A stretch of DNA of 64,000 bases from Helicoverpa zea (lineage: Eukaryota; Arthropoda; Insecta; Lepidoptera; Noctuidae). The DNA is taken from the NCBI RefSeq assembly GCF_022581195.2, contig NC_061475.1, positions 3,100,001 to 3,164,000 of the forward strand, read 5' to 3'. Of this stretch, positions 1 to 11,410 are shown in pieces. The notes below the pieces were generated by a model. The model ran no database searches. It worked only from the letters and a program-made list of their open reading frames with translations, and was not told the DNA's origin. The position numbers were made by a program, and so were the translations under genes. How positions within the stretch are numbered: position 1 is the stretch's first letter; every line of letters starts with the position of its first letter.

Positions 1-185
1 TAACGGTTCGCTCATATTTTTTGTTCTGCCTCGTGAATTTGCTTAGGGCTGTGTAAAAAAATTGTTTTAGGTTACGGCGGAATTCCACCAATGCATAGCA
101 CACATAAAATATTTATTTTCGTCTCGCTCTAGCAAACAGTAAGCGCGGGTGATAGTTTCTAAAAGTTTTTACAAAAGAGTGAAAC

Positions 186-320
186 CGTGAAATTCTCCTA
201 AGGCTGACAAATGCTACGCTAAAAACCGCATCAAAATCGGTTGAGTGAAACTTGAGATAATCGTGCTCAAACATACTGATCAAATTCAGGTGCCCCCTTT
301 TTGAAGTCGGTTAAAAATAT
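186..320 (+). repeat. Interspersed repeat tail ending in a GAAGTCGGTTAAAAA-type motif
   Basis: The segment runs from 'gaaaccgtgaaattctcc' through 'aaaaccgcatcaaaatcggt' to 'ttgaagtcggttaaaaat'. The same string of motifs, more diverged, is at 18040-18190, and the terminal GAAGTCGGTTAAAAA part recurs at 54418-54440. It looks like the 3' tail of a widespread lepidopteran retroelement, but no coding part is present. Equivalents are at 28859-28995 (copy B) and 39285-39421 (copy C). Confidence 0.5.
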
Positions 321-768
321 CTTTGAAATTGCAACCCTTGTGCGAGCAAATGTGCGCGAACAGTTTTGGTGGAAACCAGCCGTAATCTGAATGAGCCCTA
401 AACAATGGCTACAACAATAGCCTTATACATATATATATTCTGGAATATGTTCCTAATATTTTTGTAAGAGTACATTTTTCTCTCACAATGAATTATTGTT
501 TAATAAGAGACATGAATTACACTCTTTTGTTTAGGTAAGTATGTAAGATCTTCTTACTTCTTATGATGAGAACGACCACCGTGACCGACAATTTTTCAAA
601 CCATGGAAAGACGGAACATTCTTAAAATCTATGGCTAAATAATTTATTTATGCTAATTGAGGAAATCTGTACGTATTTTTCCCTGGTTTTCATTTCAGTC
701 AGTTTTATAATTACTATAATTTATTTTACAAAATGTCGCGGAAGCTATAAGCTACTTATTATCAACCC

Positions 769-923
769 CATCCTCCGAGCCTTTTTCCCAACTATGTTGT
801 GGTCGGATTCCAGTCTAACCGGATGTAGCTGAGTACCAGTGCTTTACAAGGAGCGACTGCCTATCTGACCTCCTCAACCCAGTTACCCGGGTAACCCAAT
901 ACCCCTTATTTAGACTGGTGCTA
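769..923 (-). repeat. Noctuid tRNA-derived SINE, 3' fragment
   Basis: The reverse strand reads the 3' half of the SINE seen complete at 52858-53249 (CCCAACATAGTTGG, CGGTTAGACTGGAA, AAGCACTGGTACTC). It is flanked by direct repeats AAGCTACTTATTATC at about 748-762 and 926-940, a good 15-bp target-site duplication, so this is a 5'-truncated insertion. Confidence 0.8.
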
Positions 924-1694
924 CAAGCTACTTATTATCTGAGTGCGCAAAGCAGTTCCCACAGCATTGAAACGCGCAAAAAATGTTAAAATCTCATCAA
1001 CTAACGCTTGTTTTTGGAGGGAAATCATCAGAAGATCGGATTCTCCCGTTATCGGTGCAGCGTGACACCCACCATGTACTTTCTGGAGCCCTTTATGTAC
1101 CAGGGTCGCAGTTCTTTAAAAAAATCCTGGGGCTCGATTCTGCTAAGTTAATAATGTGATAATTGAATTTCAATAGCAGTTTTAACCTTAGCGGGCATTC
1201 TGCTACGAATATAAGACCAATCGAATTCCAATGGCATTTCATTGGTTTGCGATCGGTCTGCCATTTGGTCTATATCCTATACAGTAGTTTGCTCTACAAT
1301 CATATTGCAATCGTAAATCATTTGCAGACAATATGATTCATATAGAATCACAGAAAAGGATAAAAATGTTTATTTAAAAGAAAATATAGCGAAATTTTAC
1401 ATGCCTAAGCTTCAATCGTAATTGAGTCGTGATTGAATCTTAGTTGGATATCAATCGTATGTCGCTTAAGTAAAATTAGGAGGGCTTGCCCTTGAATAAT
1501 AACTATGTAAGCCTCATGTGGTGCTGTACGATATATGGTCTACTTATACCACGTAATGGTGATGTCAGCCATAAAAGCCTACATTACGAAATAAGGACGT
1601 GTTTATACAAGCCATTCGACACCTCCTACGTATATTATCGTAAGCAACAAAATGACGATTTTGCTTTTTTTACATAAAACGACTTATTTTTATT

Positions 1695-1750
1695 TCCATT
1701 TATTTATTTTTTAAAAATGTAAAATATATGTTTAAAAATAAATAAATGGA
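1695..1750. repeat. Short AT-rich perfect hairpin
   Basis: The arms TCCATTTATTTATTTTTAAA and its complement surround a short loop. The hairpin is also in copy B (30369-30424) and copy C (40795-40850). It lies at one end of the segment at about 1755-1905, whose complement recurs at 27205-27345, so it may be a repeat boundary. Confidence 0.5.
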
Positions 1751-1982
1751 ATTAGAATAGACATTATAGTTATTTTCACCCAAAGTTATGTCTATCACCT
1801 GCCTCACCCTTTCACGTGAAATGTAGGTTTCCCAAGATTGTCCCTTAAAGCAAGGGTAGAGGGTACACCGTTGATTTATCACCATGGAGAACAAAATGAC
1901 TAGCGTAGGTGTCACATTATTAGAAAGATTGCTAATATTATAACTAGGGACCATTTTGGTTACCCATTGAAAGGGTTTTGAT

Positions 1983-2240
1983 TCGGATTGATTTTGTTTC
2001 GGATGGCACGTTAATCTGTAGGTCCCGGCTGTCATTGAACATCCTTGGCAGTCGTTACGTGTAGTCAGAATCCAGTAAGTCTGACACCAGTCTAACCAAG
2101 GGGTATCTGGTTGCCCGGGTAACTGGGTTGAGGAGGTCAGATAGGCAGTCGCTTCTTGTAAAGCACTGTTACTCAGCTGAATCCGGTTAGACTGGAAGCC
2201 GACCCCAACATGATTGGGAAAAGGCTCGGAGGATGATGAT
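1983..2240 (+). repeat. 5'-truncated SINE inserted in the large hAT, copy A
   Basis: Flanked by GAAAGGGTTTTGAT (1969-1982) and GAAAGGGTTTTTGAT (2241-2255), the target duplication. It carries four substitutions that copies B and C lack, all to T. Confidence 0.85.
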
Positions 2241-3505
2241 GAAAGGGTTTTTGATAGGGTTTTGACAAAGTGTTGTTTTAGAACCAATTTCATATTTGTT
2301 ACACTTTTTTACGAAAACCCTTATCAATGGATAACCTCTTTCAAACCCTTTCGATTTGATACCTGTGTATTCAAAAACCCATTCTTAATGGGTTACACTT
2401 TTTTGTCGTAAGACGTTTTGAACGGGTTACCCCTTCAACGACTGTAACACAGTAACCCATTGGGACTACAAATATTGTAATTTTATATCTCGTGCCTTTA
2501 CTTTAAAGTTCTAAACTACAATATGGCCGTTGTGTCTTGGCGAGTCTGAACATAGGCTCTGCGAACTTTAGCGCATCAGATCGTCGCTTGAGCTGCTGAG
2601 GAGTCCGTCTGTCACACATCACCTGGCACTAAAGATAAAGAGATGCGTCCGAGACATCAGAGAGGAGGGCAGAGACGTGAAATTCTTCTGGCTGAGGGCC
2701 CACGTGGGATCTCCAGGGAATGAAAGAGCGGACCAGCTGGCCAAGGAGGACAGAAAATACAGCGGATTACAATGTACTCCGCTGTATTTTCAAAGTTCTC
2801 GTATCGTATCAGAATGTGGCAAGCGCGATATGAATCCTGCAGCACAGGAGCGGTCACAAAAGTGTTCTTTCCAAATGTCCTTGCGGCAAAAAGAAGACTT
2901 AAAGAAGCTGTCCTTACACCGACACACATCCAGATCCTAAGCGGGCATGGAGGATTCTCAGCGTATCTCCACAGATTCCAACTCAAAAACAGTCCCTCGT
3001 GCGTCTGTGACCCCAGCTGCGATGAAACAGTCTGGCACCTGCTTTTCGAGTGTCCAAGGTTCTGCCACGACAGAATGGAACTGGAATACACGATCGAAAC
3101 CGAGTCAGTCCACAGTCCACACGATCATGGGGAAACCGGCTACTAGGAAACCATTAAACTAGCCATAGTCGCAGCTGCGGCCAACAAAACGGACCGTACT
3201 CCGCGAAATCAGAACAGATCGCCATCTGAAACCAGCGCAGTCACTACACTCGCTACGACCACCACACCTACAACCATACACACCACCACCATACAACCAC
3301 ATTTAACGTCAACAACAACACAGACAAGAACCACTCAACCGACAACCACAACACAATCGACAACAACACTAACAACAACCACTCAACCGATAACCACACA
3401 AACTACAACCATACACGAAACATCTACAGAACAGTACTGGGATTCTATAAAACTCGATCAACAACTCGCATTTCACTTCGATTCGTAATGTCATTTCATA
3501 CTTTA

Positions 3506-4327
3506 GGGGAGGTAGGGGAGGGATGGGCACTTTTTCACAATTTATTGCATAAAAAATCAGATTTTACAGATCATTATCAACTTTTATTGCCATTTCTTAT
3601 ATTCTTAAATGTAGGCACTTAATCACTTTAAAACACTTAGAACTTTATTTAAACACTATTTTAAATATAATAGTCTCTAGATCAAGTTGGCAACGGTACC
3701 TGAAACAAGATTCTATAAAGGATTTTTCGCGCAGATTTATAACCTCACAAATTTTCACTGACGAAGAAAAGCCTCCCTACCATAGAGAGCATTGGACACT
3801 TTTGACTTAGTTTATGAAAAAAAAATCGGTAAAAAAACTTTTAAGTTAAACGGTTTTATCTTATGTGCACTGAAAACTAGAAAATAAAAAATAGTTACTT
3901 ACCTGTCAACCTACGTAGGTGGTCCCGGTCATATTAGACTAAAATAAAACGTGGGGCCCATTAACTATTGCTGTAGTACTCTCTTCTAAAGGTATAATAG
4001 GTGTGGATTGCATCGACTTACTATAATTGTAACTGGAGATTTTGACAATCAATAATTAATAATAGAAAATACACATACCTTTCATTAGTTTTCTCTTTAT
4101 AACGATCCGAAACCGCAACAAAATATTTAAGTACTTTTACGAGTGTTTGTTCTTGACAACTCACAGAAATGACAGATAGTCTATGGATGAACACCGTTAC
4201 CAGTCGGTAACGTAAACTACCCAATTAAAAAAAAACAAAACTATGATCAGAAATCAGAATAAAAGGACCCCCCTTTTATTCTGATTTGATCATGTCTCCC
4301 AACTGCCCATCTCTCCCCTACCTCCCC
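3506..4327. mobile_element. 822-bp MITE with TA target duplication, copy A
   Basis: The TIRs (GGGGAGGTAGGGGAG then GATGGGCA) match over about 25 bp with one mismatch at the two ends, and a TA dinucleotide flanks each side (3504-3505, 4328-4329). The TA duplication suggests a Tc1/mariner-type mobiliser. There is no transposase. Confidence 0.75.
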
Positions 4328-4446
4328 TATAGATAGACAGATTTTGACAAATCTGTCAAAATCTCGACTTTGATTTAGTTCAACTTGTCAACACGCTCGA
4401 TAGTGAAGCGCTAGTGTAGTTTGACAATGTCAATCACGAAACTTTA

Positions 4447-4766
4447 AGGTAGAATTCCGTGGGTCGCGATTGTCGCAGCCGCGCGCGACAAAAGTCAACC
4501 TATGAAAATGTATGGCACCGCTGCCGAGGGCTGCGACAGTCGCGCGCGGACGTTGAATTTCGTGAGCCGCTCGCGGCCGTACGCTTCTCAACATGGTCTA
4601 GCGCTTAATAACATCTATAGAATTTTAGTAAAACCAGAATTAAATTTTTGACAATGCCGCGAGCAGCTTACGAAATTCGTCGGCCGCGCGCGACTGTCAC
4701 GGGCCTCGACAACGGTGCCATACATTTTCAAAGGTTGACTATTGTCGCGTCCACGGAATTCTACCT
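4447..4766. mobile_element. 320-bp foldback MITE with TTA target duplication, copy A
   Basis: The TIR AGGTAGAATTCCGTGG is at 4447 and its complement ends at 4766. TTA flanks both sides (4444-4446, 4767-4769). GC-rich inner arms (GCGCGCGAC) fold back too. The 3-bp TWA-type duplication fits PIF/Harbinger mobilisation. Confidence 0.75.
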
Positions 4767-5710
4767 TTAGATCGAAGTCGAAGTGAGAGTGATGTCGAAG
4801 TGAGTTGTGATATTTTATAGAATCGACATGCAGACACCTACAGAACTGACAACCAGACAAACGACTATCATACAATCAACACACACAGAATTAACAACCA
4901 CACAAAGGACCTACTAACACCAACTCACAACCAGCGCAAACACAGAAATCACCCACCAGTCAACAGTCAGCTCCAAGTACCATCGCACAGCTTCTGGCAT
5001 TCGGAGGAGACGGAGTGCCAGGCATAAGACTGCGTGGAGTCGCCTTGTTTATGAACAGGGAAGCGGAAAAAATAGGCATAAGCTTCTGCATGGGCTCGAG
5101 TCGAGCTGGAGCTCGAATAACCATTGCACCAGGCCTCGCCGCCCCGTTCAACGGTTGCACCACCAAGACAACCAAAAAAGGCAGCAAGTACCATGCACTG
5201 CCTCAATTGAAAGTAGCCTCTCACCGATGCCGACTATTGCGATTCAAATGCAAGACGATCGCAATACTCGAGTGGAGAGAGGAGACTCCATTCATTCAGG
5301 TGTGCTCACTTCTGCAAAAGATCGCAGAGGCAGAAGAAGAAGAAGCGCCAGCCACGGCTCGCACCATAAGCGTCGACGCGATGGCAGTTGAATAGAAAAG
5401 GGGTGACGTCGCAGACCGCTTCGGCTGTTTAAAAGCCTCGGAACACCATGAGGTGGTAGTATACGAGGACAGAGGGGAAACCTTGAATTTCCTTTAAGTC
5501 CGCGGAAACCCTACAGCGCTGCGGGTTGTTCGAAAGAGATACCGCGGCCCTGGCACATGAAAGGCCTACGACGGAACACGACGGTTTTTAGTCAGTAAGA
5601 GTCTGACACTCCCTCGCCGCTGCTAACCCACAGCATTTGATGATTTTTGACGTCGTTAAACAAAAAAAAAACAGCCAGCGTCCAACTGCGCAAAGCAGGT
5701 CTGAGAGAGC

Positions 5711-6688
5711 CAGCCCCGGATCTAGGGGGGGGGGGGGCAAGCCGGGGCCCATGCCCCGGGCGGCAAATTCAGGGGGCGGCAAAATCAGGCAGCTGCCTGA
5801 TTTTAACCATAATAGTTACCTACAGGGCTGTCTTAACCTATGGTGCAGCGTGTGCGAATAACCCGGGCGCCTCGGTCTCAGGGGCGCCGCGGGACGCCCC
5901 ACCCCACCACCAGGAAATTTCGATGAAATTACACCCGTAGTTTCAAAAAAAGTCGCCTTCGCTTTGTTTAATTGATCATTTTGATTATTTTTCACTTTTA
6001 ACATCCTCCAACTAAGTGAAAAAATTCTCGCTCGCTACGCTCGCGGCTAAATGGCTATTTATGTACTGTTTTTCAGATGGTTTTTTATTTTTATTGACGC
6101 ACCGAATCAACGAACGCAAATGGCACTCGCTCTAATCATGGTTTCTTTTTATTTGTACATAATTCCTTGTTTCATTTTGTGAGTCTTCAAACAAATAACT
6201 TAAAAAAGTTCGCGCTCGCTACGCACGCGGCTACTTGTTCCTTGACAATGTAGGTACTTTTGTGTCGTAAACTCAAAAAATTTGGGGCTCGCTTCGCTCG
6301 CGCAATATTACATAACCATTACCGGTTTACCTTGTTGACTCCATAAATCAAATCCACGCTGTATTACCTTTTATAAGTCAAATGTAGCAAAAAGATATTT
6401 ATGGAGTCCTCAAAAACAAAAAAGTTTGCGCTTCCGATTGCTTGTTACTTTATTATAGCGCTTTTTAAAACTTATTAACTTTTTGTGTACCTACATTAAT
6501 CTGTCTCGACTTTCATAAATTAATCTGGCCTACTGTTTGAGCCTACAATGATTTGGACATTTTTTTTAAGTCCTTTACCTACCAAAAAAGTGACTTTCTT
6601 TGGTGAAAATAAACATAATTAGGTAGGCAGGCGGGGCGGTATTTTTCAGTATTTGCCACGCCTAAAAAAAATTGAAGATCCGGGGCTG
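5711..6688. mobile_element. Nested 978-bp hAT element, copy A
   Basis: The TIR CAGCCCCGGATC begins at 5711 and its complement GATCCGGGGCTG ends at 6688. The 8-bp duplication GAGAGAGC is at 5703-5710 and 6689-6696. The poly-G run has 13 G here. See copy B (34386-35364) for internal features. Confidence 0.85.
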
Positions 6689-6944
6689 GAGAGAGCCCAG
6701 CAAAAACCGCAAAGGAGCAAAGGAATACCACCAGCAAAGAGGAGCACGCTCGTGCGCGGAATCGCCTTAAAGCTATCGGTTCTTTCCTGAGCACCATTCT
6801 CATCGGTCAGTCGCAAATCACCAACAGCGAAACAGGAATCAGTAGTGGAGCGGTTTTTCCGAAAAAAGCCCAAAGAGCCCGAGTCGCCGAAACCTAAGCC
6901 TACAAGAGCGGACAAGGGGCAGGTCGCCCACCGACTCTCGCGAT

Positions 6945-8117
6945 GTGTTTGGCATCACGGACCATGTCAAAAACGCTTTCCTGGAATACGTTGCACTTGT
7001 AAGGGCCACAAAGGAGGTAAACCTTAGAAATTGCAACAAGATCATGCTGACCTTCCGTCGAGAAAATGAGGGTCTGCTCCGGGTATTACTGAAGGACGCA
7101 GAGGCGGCGGTAGACGACAACGCCAACTCCCAAGTCATTGCAGGGGAAATGACGGGGTCGTACATGGCCGCCTACAGCGCAAAGAGCGGTTTCGTGGCCC
7201 TGGACGAAGAGGCAACGGAGCGAACCGGCAAAATAAAATTCCTGACGCCACACGATGACCCGATAGTGGTTACCGCCAAATGTACCAAAATCATGCTGGA
7301 GGATAGTATCCTTGAAATGGCACAGACCGTTTCTGGGACCTCAGACACCTCAGCATCGATGGAAGCTTGGGCGGTACCCAATATCAGATGGGTAAATGGG
7401 GTGCCGGGGTGCGGCAAAACTACCTGGGTAGTGAAACACTTCGACGAGAGGAGGGATGTCGTAGCCACCACGACAACTGAAGCGGCCAAAGATCTAAGAG
7501 GAAAGCTTGCGCACCAATTGGGCGATAGAGCGAAGACAAAGGTGCGCACTATGGCCTCAATTTTAGCCATCGGGTTCAATCCAAATGAGAAATGTCACCG
7601 TTTGACGGTAGACGAAGCTCTCATGAACCACTTTGGGGCCATAGTCATGGCAGTAAAGTTGTCTGGTGCAAGCGAGGTGGTCCTCATCGGAGACGTGAAT
7701 CAGCTACCATATTTGGACAGGGAAAATCTTTTCCCATTAAAGTATACCCGTCCATATCTGGTGGCTGGCATCACACAGGAGCTGCTCTGCACCCACCGTA
7801 ACCCAGTGGATGTGGCCTTCGCACTCAGCGTCGTCCACTCCAAAACGTCGCTGTCTCATGTTCATTCCCTGAGCTTGAAGGGTTTAACAGGAGCGCAAGT
7901 ATCGATCACTGCCCAAAACACCCTATTCCTGGCTCATACGCAAGAAGAGAAATCTTTTTTTATTAGCCAGGGATACGGGTCCGGTGAAGGGTCGCGTACC
8001 TTAACCATTTACGAGGCTCAGGGACTGACATACGACAACGTCGTCATTATAAACACTAAGTCCAGGAGGCTCCAAATTCATGACCGCGTCTCTCACGCGG
8101 TAGTCCCTAGTCGCTAG
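6945..8117 (+). CDS. RNA-virus-type superfamily 1 helicase ORF, copy A (endogenous)
   Basis: The encoded protein is the same 390 residues as in copy B (35621-36793), where the motifs are described. The open frame here begins at GTG 6945; the first in-frame ATG is at 7044. A possible poly(A) signal AATAAA is at 8319-8324. Confidence 0.85.
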   Translation: MFGITDHVKNAFLEYVALVRATKEVNLRNCNKIMLTFRRENEGLLRVLLKDAEAAVDDNANSQVIAGEMTGSYMAAYSAKSGFVALDEEATERTGKIKFLTPHDDPIVVTAKCTKIMLEDSILEMAQTVSGTSDTSASMEAWAVPNIRWVNGVPGCGKTTWVVKHFDERRDVVATTTTEAAKDLRGKLAHQLGDRAKTKVRTMASILAIGFNPNEKCHRLTVDEALMNHFGAIVMAVKLSGASEVVLIGDVNQLPYLDRENLFPLKYTRPYLVAGITQELLCTHRNPVDVAFALSVVHSKTSLSHVHSLSLKGLTGAQVSITAQNTLFLAHTQEEKSFFISQGYGSGEGSRTLTIYEAQGLTYDNVVIINTKSRRLQIHDRVSHAVVPSR

Positions 8118-8738
8118 CGGGAAATGAGACCAATCCCCAATCCGTTCCTGTCCCATAATCTTGTGAAACTAAGTCCATGCGTATAGTGTTAAGTATTGTG
8201 TAATAATAATATATACATAAATACGTGGTGGACTCACATAGTCTTAAGACTAGAAGTCAGCAGACATAAGTTTTTGTGAGGCCAAGACGGCGAAAATTAT
8301 AATTAAGTAAAAAATGTAAATAAAAGCGCGGACCCCCAAGTCTGCGGTAAGGTTTTATTAATAAAAAAATAAAAAACTTTAGCGCATTTACAATCGTGAA
8401 AAAAACTGTTATTTTCATTTTTCAATTAACCCATGTATTTATACACAAAACAATCATAAGCACTAAATAAAAAACTAAACAATACTAATAAAACTCAACA
8501 ACAGTAACAACGAAAACTTTTGTAACCGACTGCGCTCAAGACAATATTATAGACGAGTAAGAAACAGTTATGAAAAATTGTAAATGATTCCAAGCTTTCA
8601 AGGTCAAAATCTATTCCCCTTCTCCTATATAGTTTAAAATAATTTGATTTAAAACCCTTTGAAAACCCCGAAAAACCCTTTCAAAGGGTTATCTACTTCA
8701 ATTGGATATCATACATGAGCCGGTAACATCTTGTACTA

Positions 8739-8838
8739 NNNNNNNNNNNNNNNNNNNNNNNNNNNNNNNNNNNNNNNNNNNNNNNNNNNNNNNNNNNNNN
8801 NNNNNNNNNNNNNNNNNNNNNNNNNNNNNNNNNNNNNN
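8739..8838. other. Assembly gap of 100 N
   Basis: Exactly 100 N, the usual placeholder for a gap of unknown size. The left contig ends inside the duplicated unit, at the point matching 37414 in copy B. The right contig starts in unrelated sequence. Confidence 0.99.
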
Positions 8839-10240
8839 CTGTTGAAGGTTGTATGTTGAAAACATATAAGTAATTTGAGGTTTTACTATGTTGGTACGTA
8901 TTTCTCTGAATAGGGCAATTTAACTTATGGGAAAACTAGCCGTTTTTACCGCGGTTCACCTGCGTCCCTGACCACCAGTGCCCGTACCGGGCAGAATGTA
9001 GCTTTCCGACCGCGGTGAAATTTTTTTCAAATTGGTTGCGTAGTTTCGGAGCCTTTGTGGTACAAAAAAAAGAATTCCTCCTTATTTTACTAAGTTTAGA
9101 TAAGAAAAACTGTGACTTTCAGAAAAATGTATGAAACGTATTACGTAGATGATATAAGACATATGAATTTCATATTTTTTTCATAAAAAGAATATTCGGC
9201 TTATGGTCACTCTAAATGGAAATCAAACAGCCAGTGAAATAAGCTTTAACCTTGAAATAACTACCTACATATTAGGGCTCATATCAGCTCGTATCAGCTT
9301 AATTTCTCAGAAACAAAACGTATGGCAATAAGACTACATTGACTTAATTATTATAACTTTTATGGCAACACAGGCGAGGGAAGATTCCTTCATTAACCTA
9401 GCAATAAAGCCAAAGCACAAAGCAGTCATTGCCTTTATATTCCAAGTATTAAGTATATTAAGACATAAAGAATAATGTCTTCTGACGAAATTGCGAGATT
9501 TCCTTACGATAAACATTTAATTCTGTCTTGAACCTGATGAAATGAGACTATTTTAACCGATTTAAAAAAAGAGGTTCTCAGTATGTATGACCTGTATGTA
9601 TACTCTTTGCCCGCGACTATCCTACGTTCAGCTAAACCGATGACGCGGTTTTCGTCATAGTACCTATTATTTTTTTGTAAATTTTTTTTCTAGTAATAAT
9701 GGTGAAAGTCAATCCATACAACTACTGGAGAAAATCGCTAGGTATTCGATTTTGCAAAATGTACATATAATATTTAGGTATTGCTTGTGAATGTACCTTT
9801 ACAAAGTATACGAGTAAATAAGGCAGAAGTAGATGTCTGTTTGTCAAGGTAACTTAGTTAAATAAATACTGGTGAAAATGTGAGTTTAAAAGCTTTCTGT
9901 GTGAAACAAGATGTTGTTGTCTGGTTAGGAACAAAGAAAGTTGTGTTTATTTTACCTTAACCAACTCTTTTGAAGGCTGAAGTTGTGTAACTTGGATATG
10001 TATGTACAAATGTTTCTACATAGCTTTATTTTAATTTAAAGAATGCGAATACATACTTATTTATATGTATATTTACAGGGTAGCCAAAGGTTAATGATAA
10101 TGTTTATTTGCACTGAAAACACATCAATAACCATTATTTGTATTAGATTTTTTGCCTGTCATTATTTGTATTCCAAGGCACTAGGTAGGTACTGAAAATT
10201 TTAAAATAAAAAACTTTTAAAATTGCTTCTCTTAAATTGG
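8839..10240. other. Gene-poor AT-rich stretch
   Basis: I see no coding potential. Around 8965-9110 there is a diverged copy of a common moth repeat (GTAGTTTCGGAGCC followed by an A-rich run and a TTATTTTACTAAGTTTAG-type tail), also at about 24180-24370 and 57060-57240. Confidence 0.5.
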
Positions 10241-10249
10241 TACCTACTC

Positions 10250-10312
10250 AGCTGGTGCAGTGGTTAGACTGGAAGCTGACCCCAACATAGTTGGGAAAAG
10301 GCTCCGGAAAAG
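10250..10312 (+). repeat. SINE 3' fragment
   Basis: Contains TTAGACTGGAAGC and CCCAACATAGTTGGGAAAAG, the 3' end of the noctuid SINE. The rest of the element is missing. Confidence 0.7.
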
Positions 10313-10390
10313 GTTTTGATGACTTGTAAAATTTCGTTCTGAAAATATGTATTAGATACATACACACAGATCAAATAAGCAACCTCATAT

Positions 10391-10396
10391 TTTATT
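10391..10396 (-). promoter_or_regulatory. Poly(A) signal for the possible exon at 10450-10677
   Basis: The minus strand reads AATAAA, about 54 nt past the TAA stop at 10450-10452. Confidence 0.45.
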
Positions 10397-10449
10397 TCAC
10401 TCATAAAAAAACAAAACACAACGACAAAAAACAAAGATTAATGAAACAA

Positions 10450-10677
10450 TTAACAATACCAACGCTCCATAGCATTGCGAACAAAGGGTTGGGACCTCGA
10501 CCCGTGGGTCATAGCCTGTCCAATTAGGAGTCTGTCAGATGGTACACTGATGATAGTCTGGCCAATGATATAGAGGTTTATGTAGTCTGTGGCGCTTTGG
10601 GGATTGTTTTCTCTGACGTGTATTGAAGTGGGATGTTTTTTGTATTTGGATATTTTACTGCAATATGAGGAATTCAT
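10450..10677 (-). CDS. Possible terminal coding exon of an unrecognised gene
   Basis: A 75-codon open frame ends in a stop followed about 54 nt later by AATAAA on the same strand, in otherwise stop-dense DNA. The predicted peptide has a balanced composition and no repeat similarity that I can see; the C-terminus is VRNAMERWYC. The ATG at 10677 may not be the true start. A TATTGCAG in the first codons could be a splice acceptor, making this the last exon of a minus-strand gene with other exons at higher coordinates. I do not recognise the protein, and chance remains possible. Confidence 0.35.
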   Translation of the reverse strand: MNSSYCSKISKYKKHPTSIHVRENNPQSATDYINLYIIGQTIISVPSDRLLIGQAMTHGSRSQPFVRNAMERWYC

Positions 10678-10879
10678 TTTTTTTCTCTTTTTAAATTAAT
10701 TTCTAAATAGAGTTGTAAATTCATTAAATATGTAATTTAAAATAAGAACTTAAAATAAAACCAAATGACGAAGGTTTTGGGCATGATCGTGGAAGGATAT
10801 AATGGAAGAAGAATGTGTGAAAGTTGATATTGCTAGAGATACCATATATTACTGCTGATGAGTGTGGAAGAATAAATCA

Positions 10880-11140
10880 TAAATAAATAAATAATGTCGG
10901 CACCTTTTCACACTTGGTCGGTTAGCCCTATGGTAAGTTATTTATTAACTTGTGTTACGGGTGCCAACACAACTGATAAACAACATATATACATATTTAT
11001 AAATACATATTGTAATATCCAAACCACGGCCAACAAGCATGCTCATCACACAAATATCGACCGAACCGGGAATCGAACCCGGGACCTCAGGTTCGGCAGT
11101 CCGGCATGGTGACCATTGCGCCATCGAGGTCGTCAACATT
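10880..11140 (-). repeat. Second tRNA-derived SINE family, near full length
   Basis: The minus strand starts with a tRNA-like head (box A-like GATGGCGCAATGGTCACC, box B GGTTCGATTCCCGG). It continues into a body with GTTGGCACCCGTAACACAAG and GGGCTAACCGACCAAG, and ends in a TTATTTATTTATGA-type tail. This matches a SINE common in moths. The tRNA-like head is not a functional tRNA gene. Confidence 0.8.
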
Positions 11141-11410
11141 GGCGGGATGATGATGATTATTGTGGATGACCACTGACGGAGCTGTGATGGACCTTATAGA
11201 TGGATGGCAGTTTAATTGTTGTAACTTTTTACAACACAGTAATGGGTTTTACCTTTGTCTCCATTAGACCGGGTGCTATTCGATTTTGAATTTAATCGAG
11301 CAAATACATATGTATCACGTTGGTCAACCATTCGAGTCACATACATTGTCTCGCTACTGTAGATTGGTTTGAAATACACCTGTTCGTGTAATAATTTCCA
11401 CATCATAGGT

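Larger units (their letters stand above)
3441..4824. mobile_element. Outer foldback MITE holding two other MITEs, copy A
   Basis: The terminal inverted repeats GATTCTATAAAA (3441-3452) and TTTTATAGAATC (4813-4824) extend inward through related arms (ACTTCGA...TCGAAGT). Subtracting the two inner elements leaves about 240 bp. It splits the Thr-rich linker of the LINE: threonine-rich codons resume immediately after it. Confidence 0.7.
2572..5671 (+). pseudogene. R1-clade LINE ORF2 3' part, decayed and interrupted, copy A
   Basis: Same content as copy B (31247-34346). In this copy the RNase H tail is at 2572-2770, the zinc-knuckle part at 2772-3146, the in-frame amber stop at 3144-3146, the Thr-rich linker at 3147-3440 and 4826-4930, the C-terminal domain at about 4916-5395, and the A-run at 5661-5671. 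Confidence 0.85.
1..8738 (+). repeat. Copy A of the 10.4-kb duplicated unit, partial
   Basis: Position 1 corresponds to 28674 in copy B, and the match continues almost base for base until the N gap. Outside homopolymer runs, the only copy-A-specific substitutions I found are four, all in the SINE at 1983-2240 (positions 2015, 2060, 2108, 2169). The left 519 bp and the right 1.17 kb of the unit are missing, lost to the window edge and the gap. It contains the same nested elements as B and C. Because it stops exactly at an assembly gap, its placement 19 kb from the other copies is not secure. Confidence 0.9.
1945..8738 (+). mobile_element. Large hAT-type element, copy A (right end lost in gap)
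   Basis: The left end (TAGGGACC) and the preceding 8-bp ATTATAAC (1937-1944) are present. The right TIR and its target duplication fall beyond the N gap. See copy B (30619-37558) for the full description. Confidence 0.75.

Noticed and set aside
1700..2293. 197-codon ORF (minus strand)
   Set aside because: It lies antisense across a SINE and another repeat; copies B and C break it with a single-base indel.
2657..3091. 144-codon ORF (minus strand), also at 31332 and 41758
   Set aside because: Antisense to the LINE RNase H/zinc region, which explains the open frame.
5711..5940. ORFs across the poly-G region
   Set aside because: They follow the GC-rich hAT end, and their frame changes with the G-run length between copies.
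7172..7579. 135-codon ORF (minus strand) and other ORFs overlapping the helicase
   Set aside because: Shadows of the helicase frame in all three copies.
11050..11140. tRNA gene on the minus strand
   Set aside because: The tRNA-like head with box B continues into a SINE body and tail, and the acceptor stem does not pair well.
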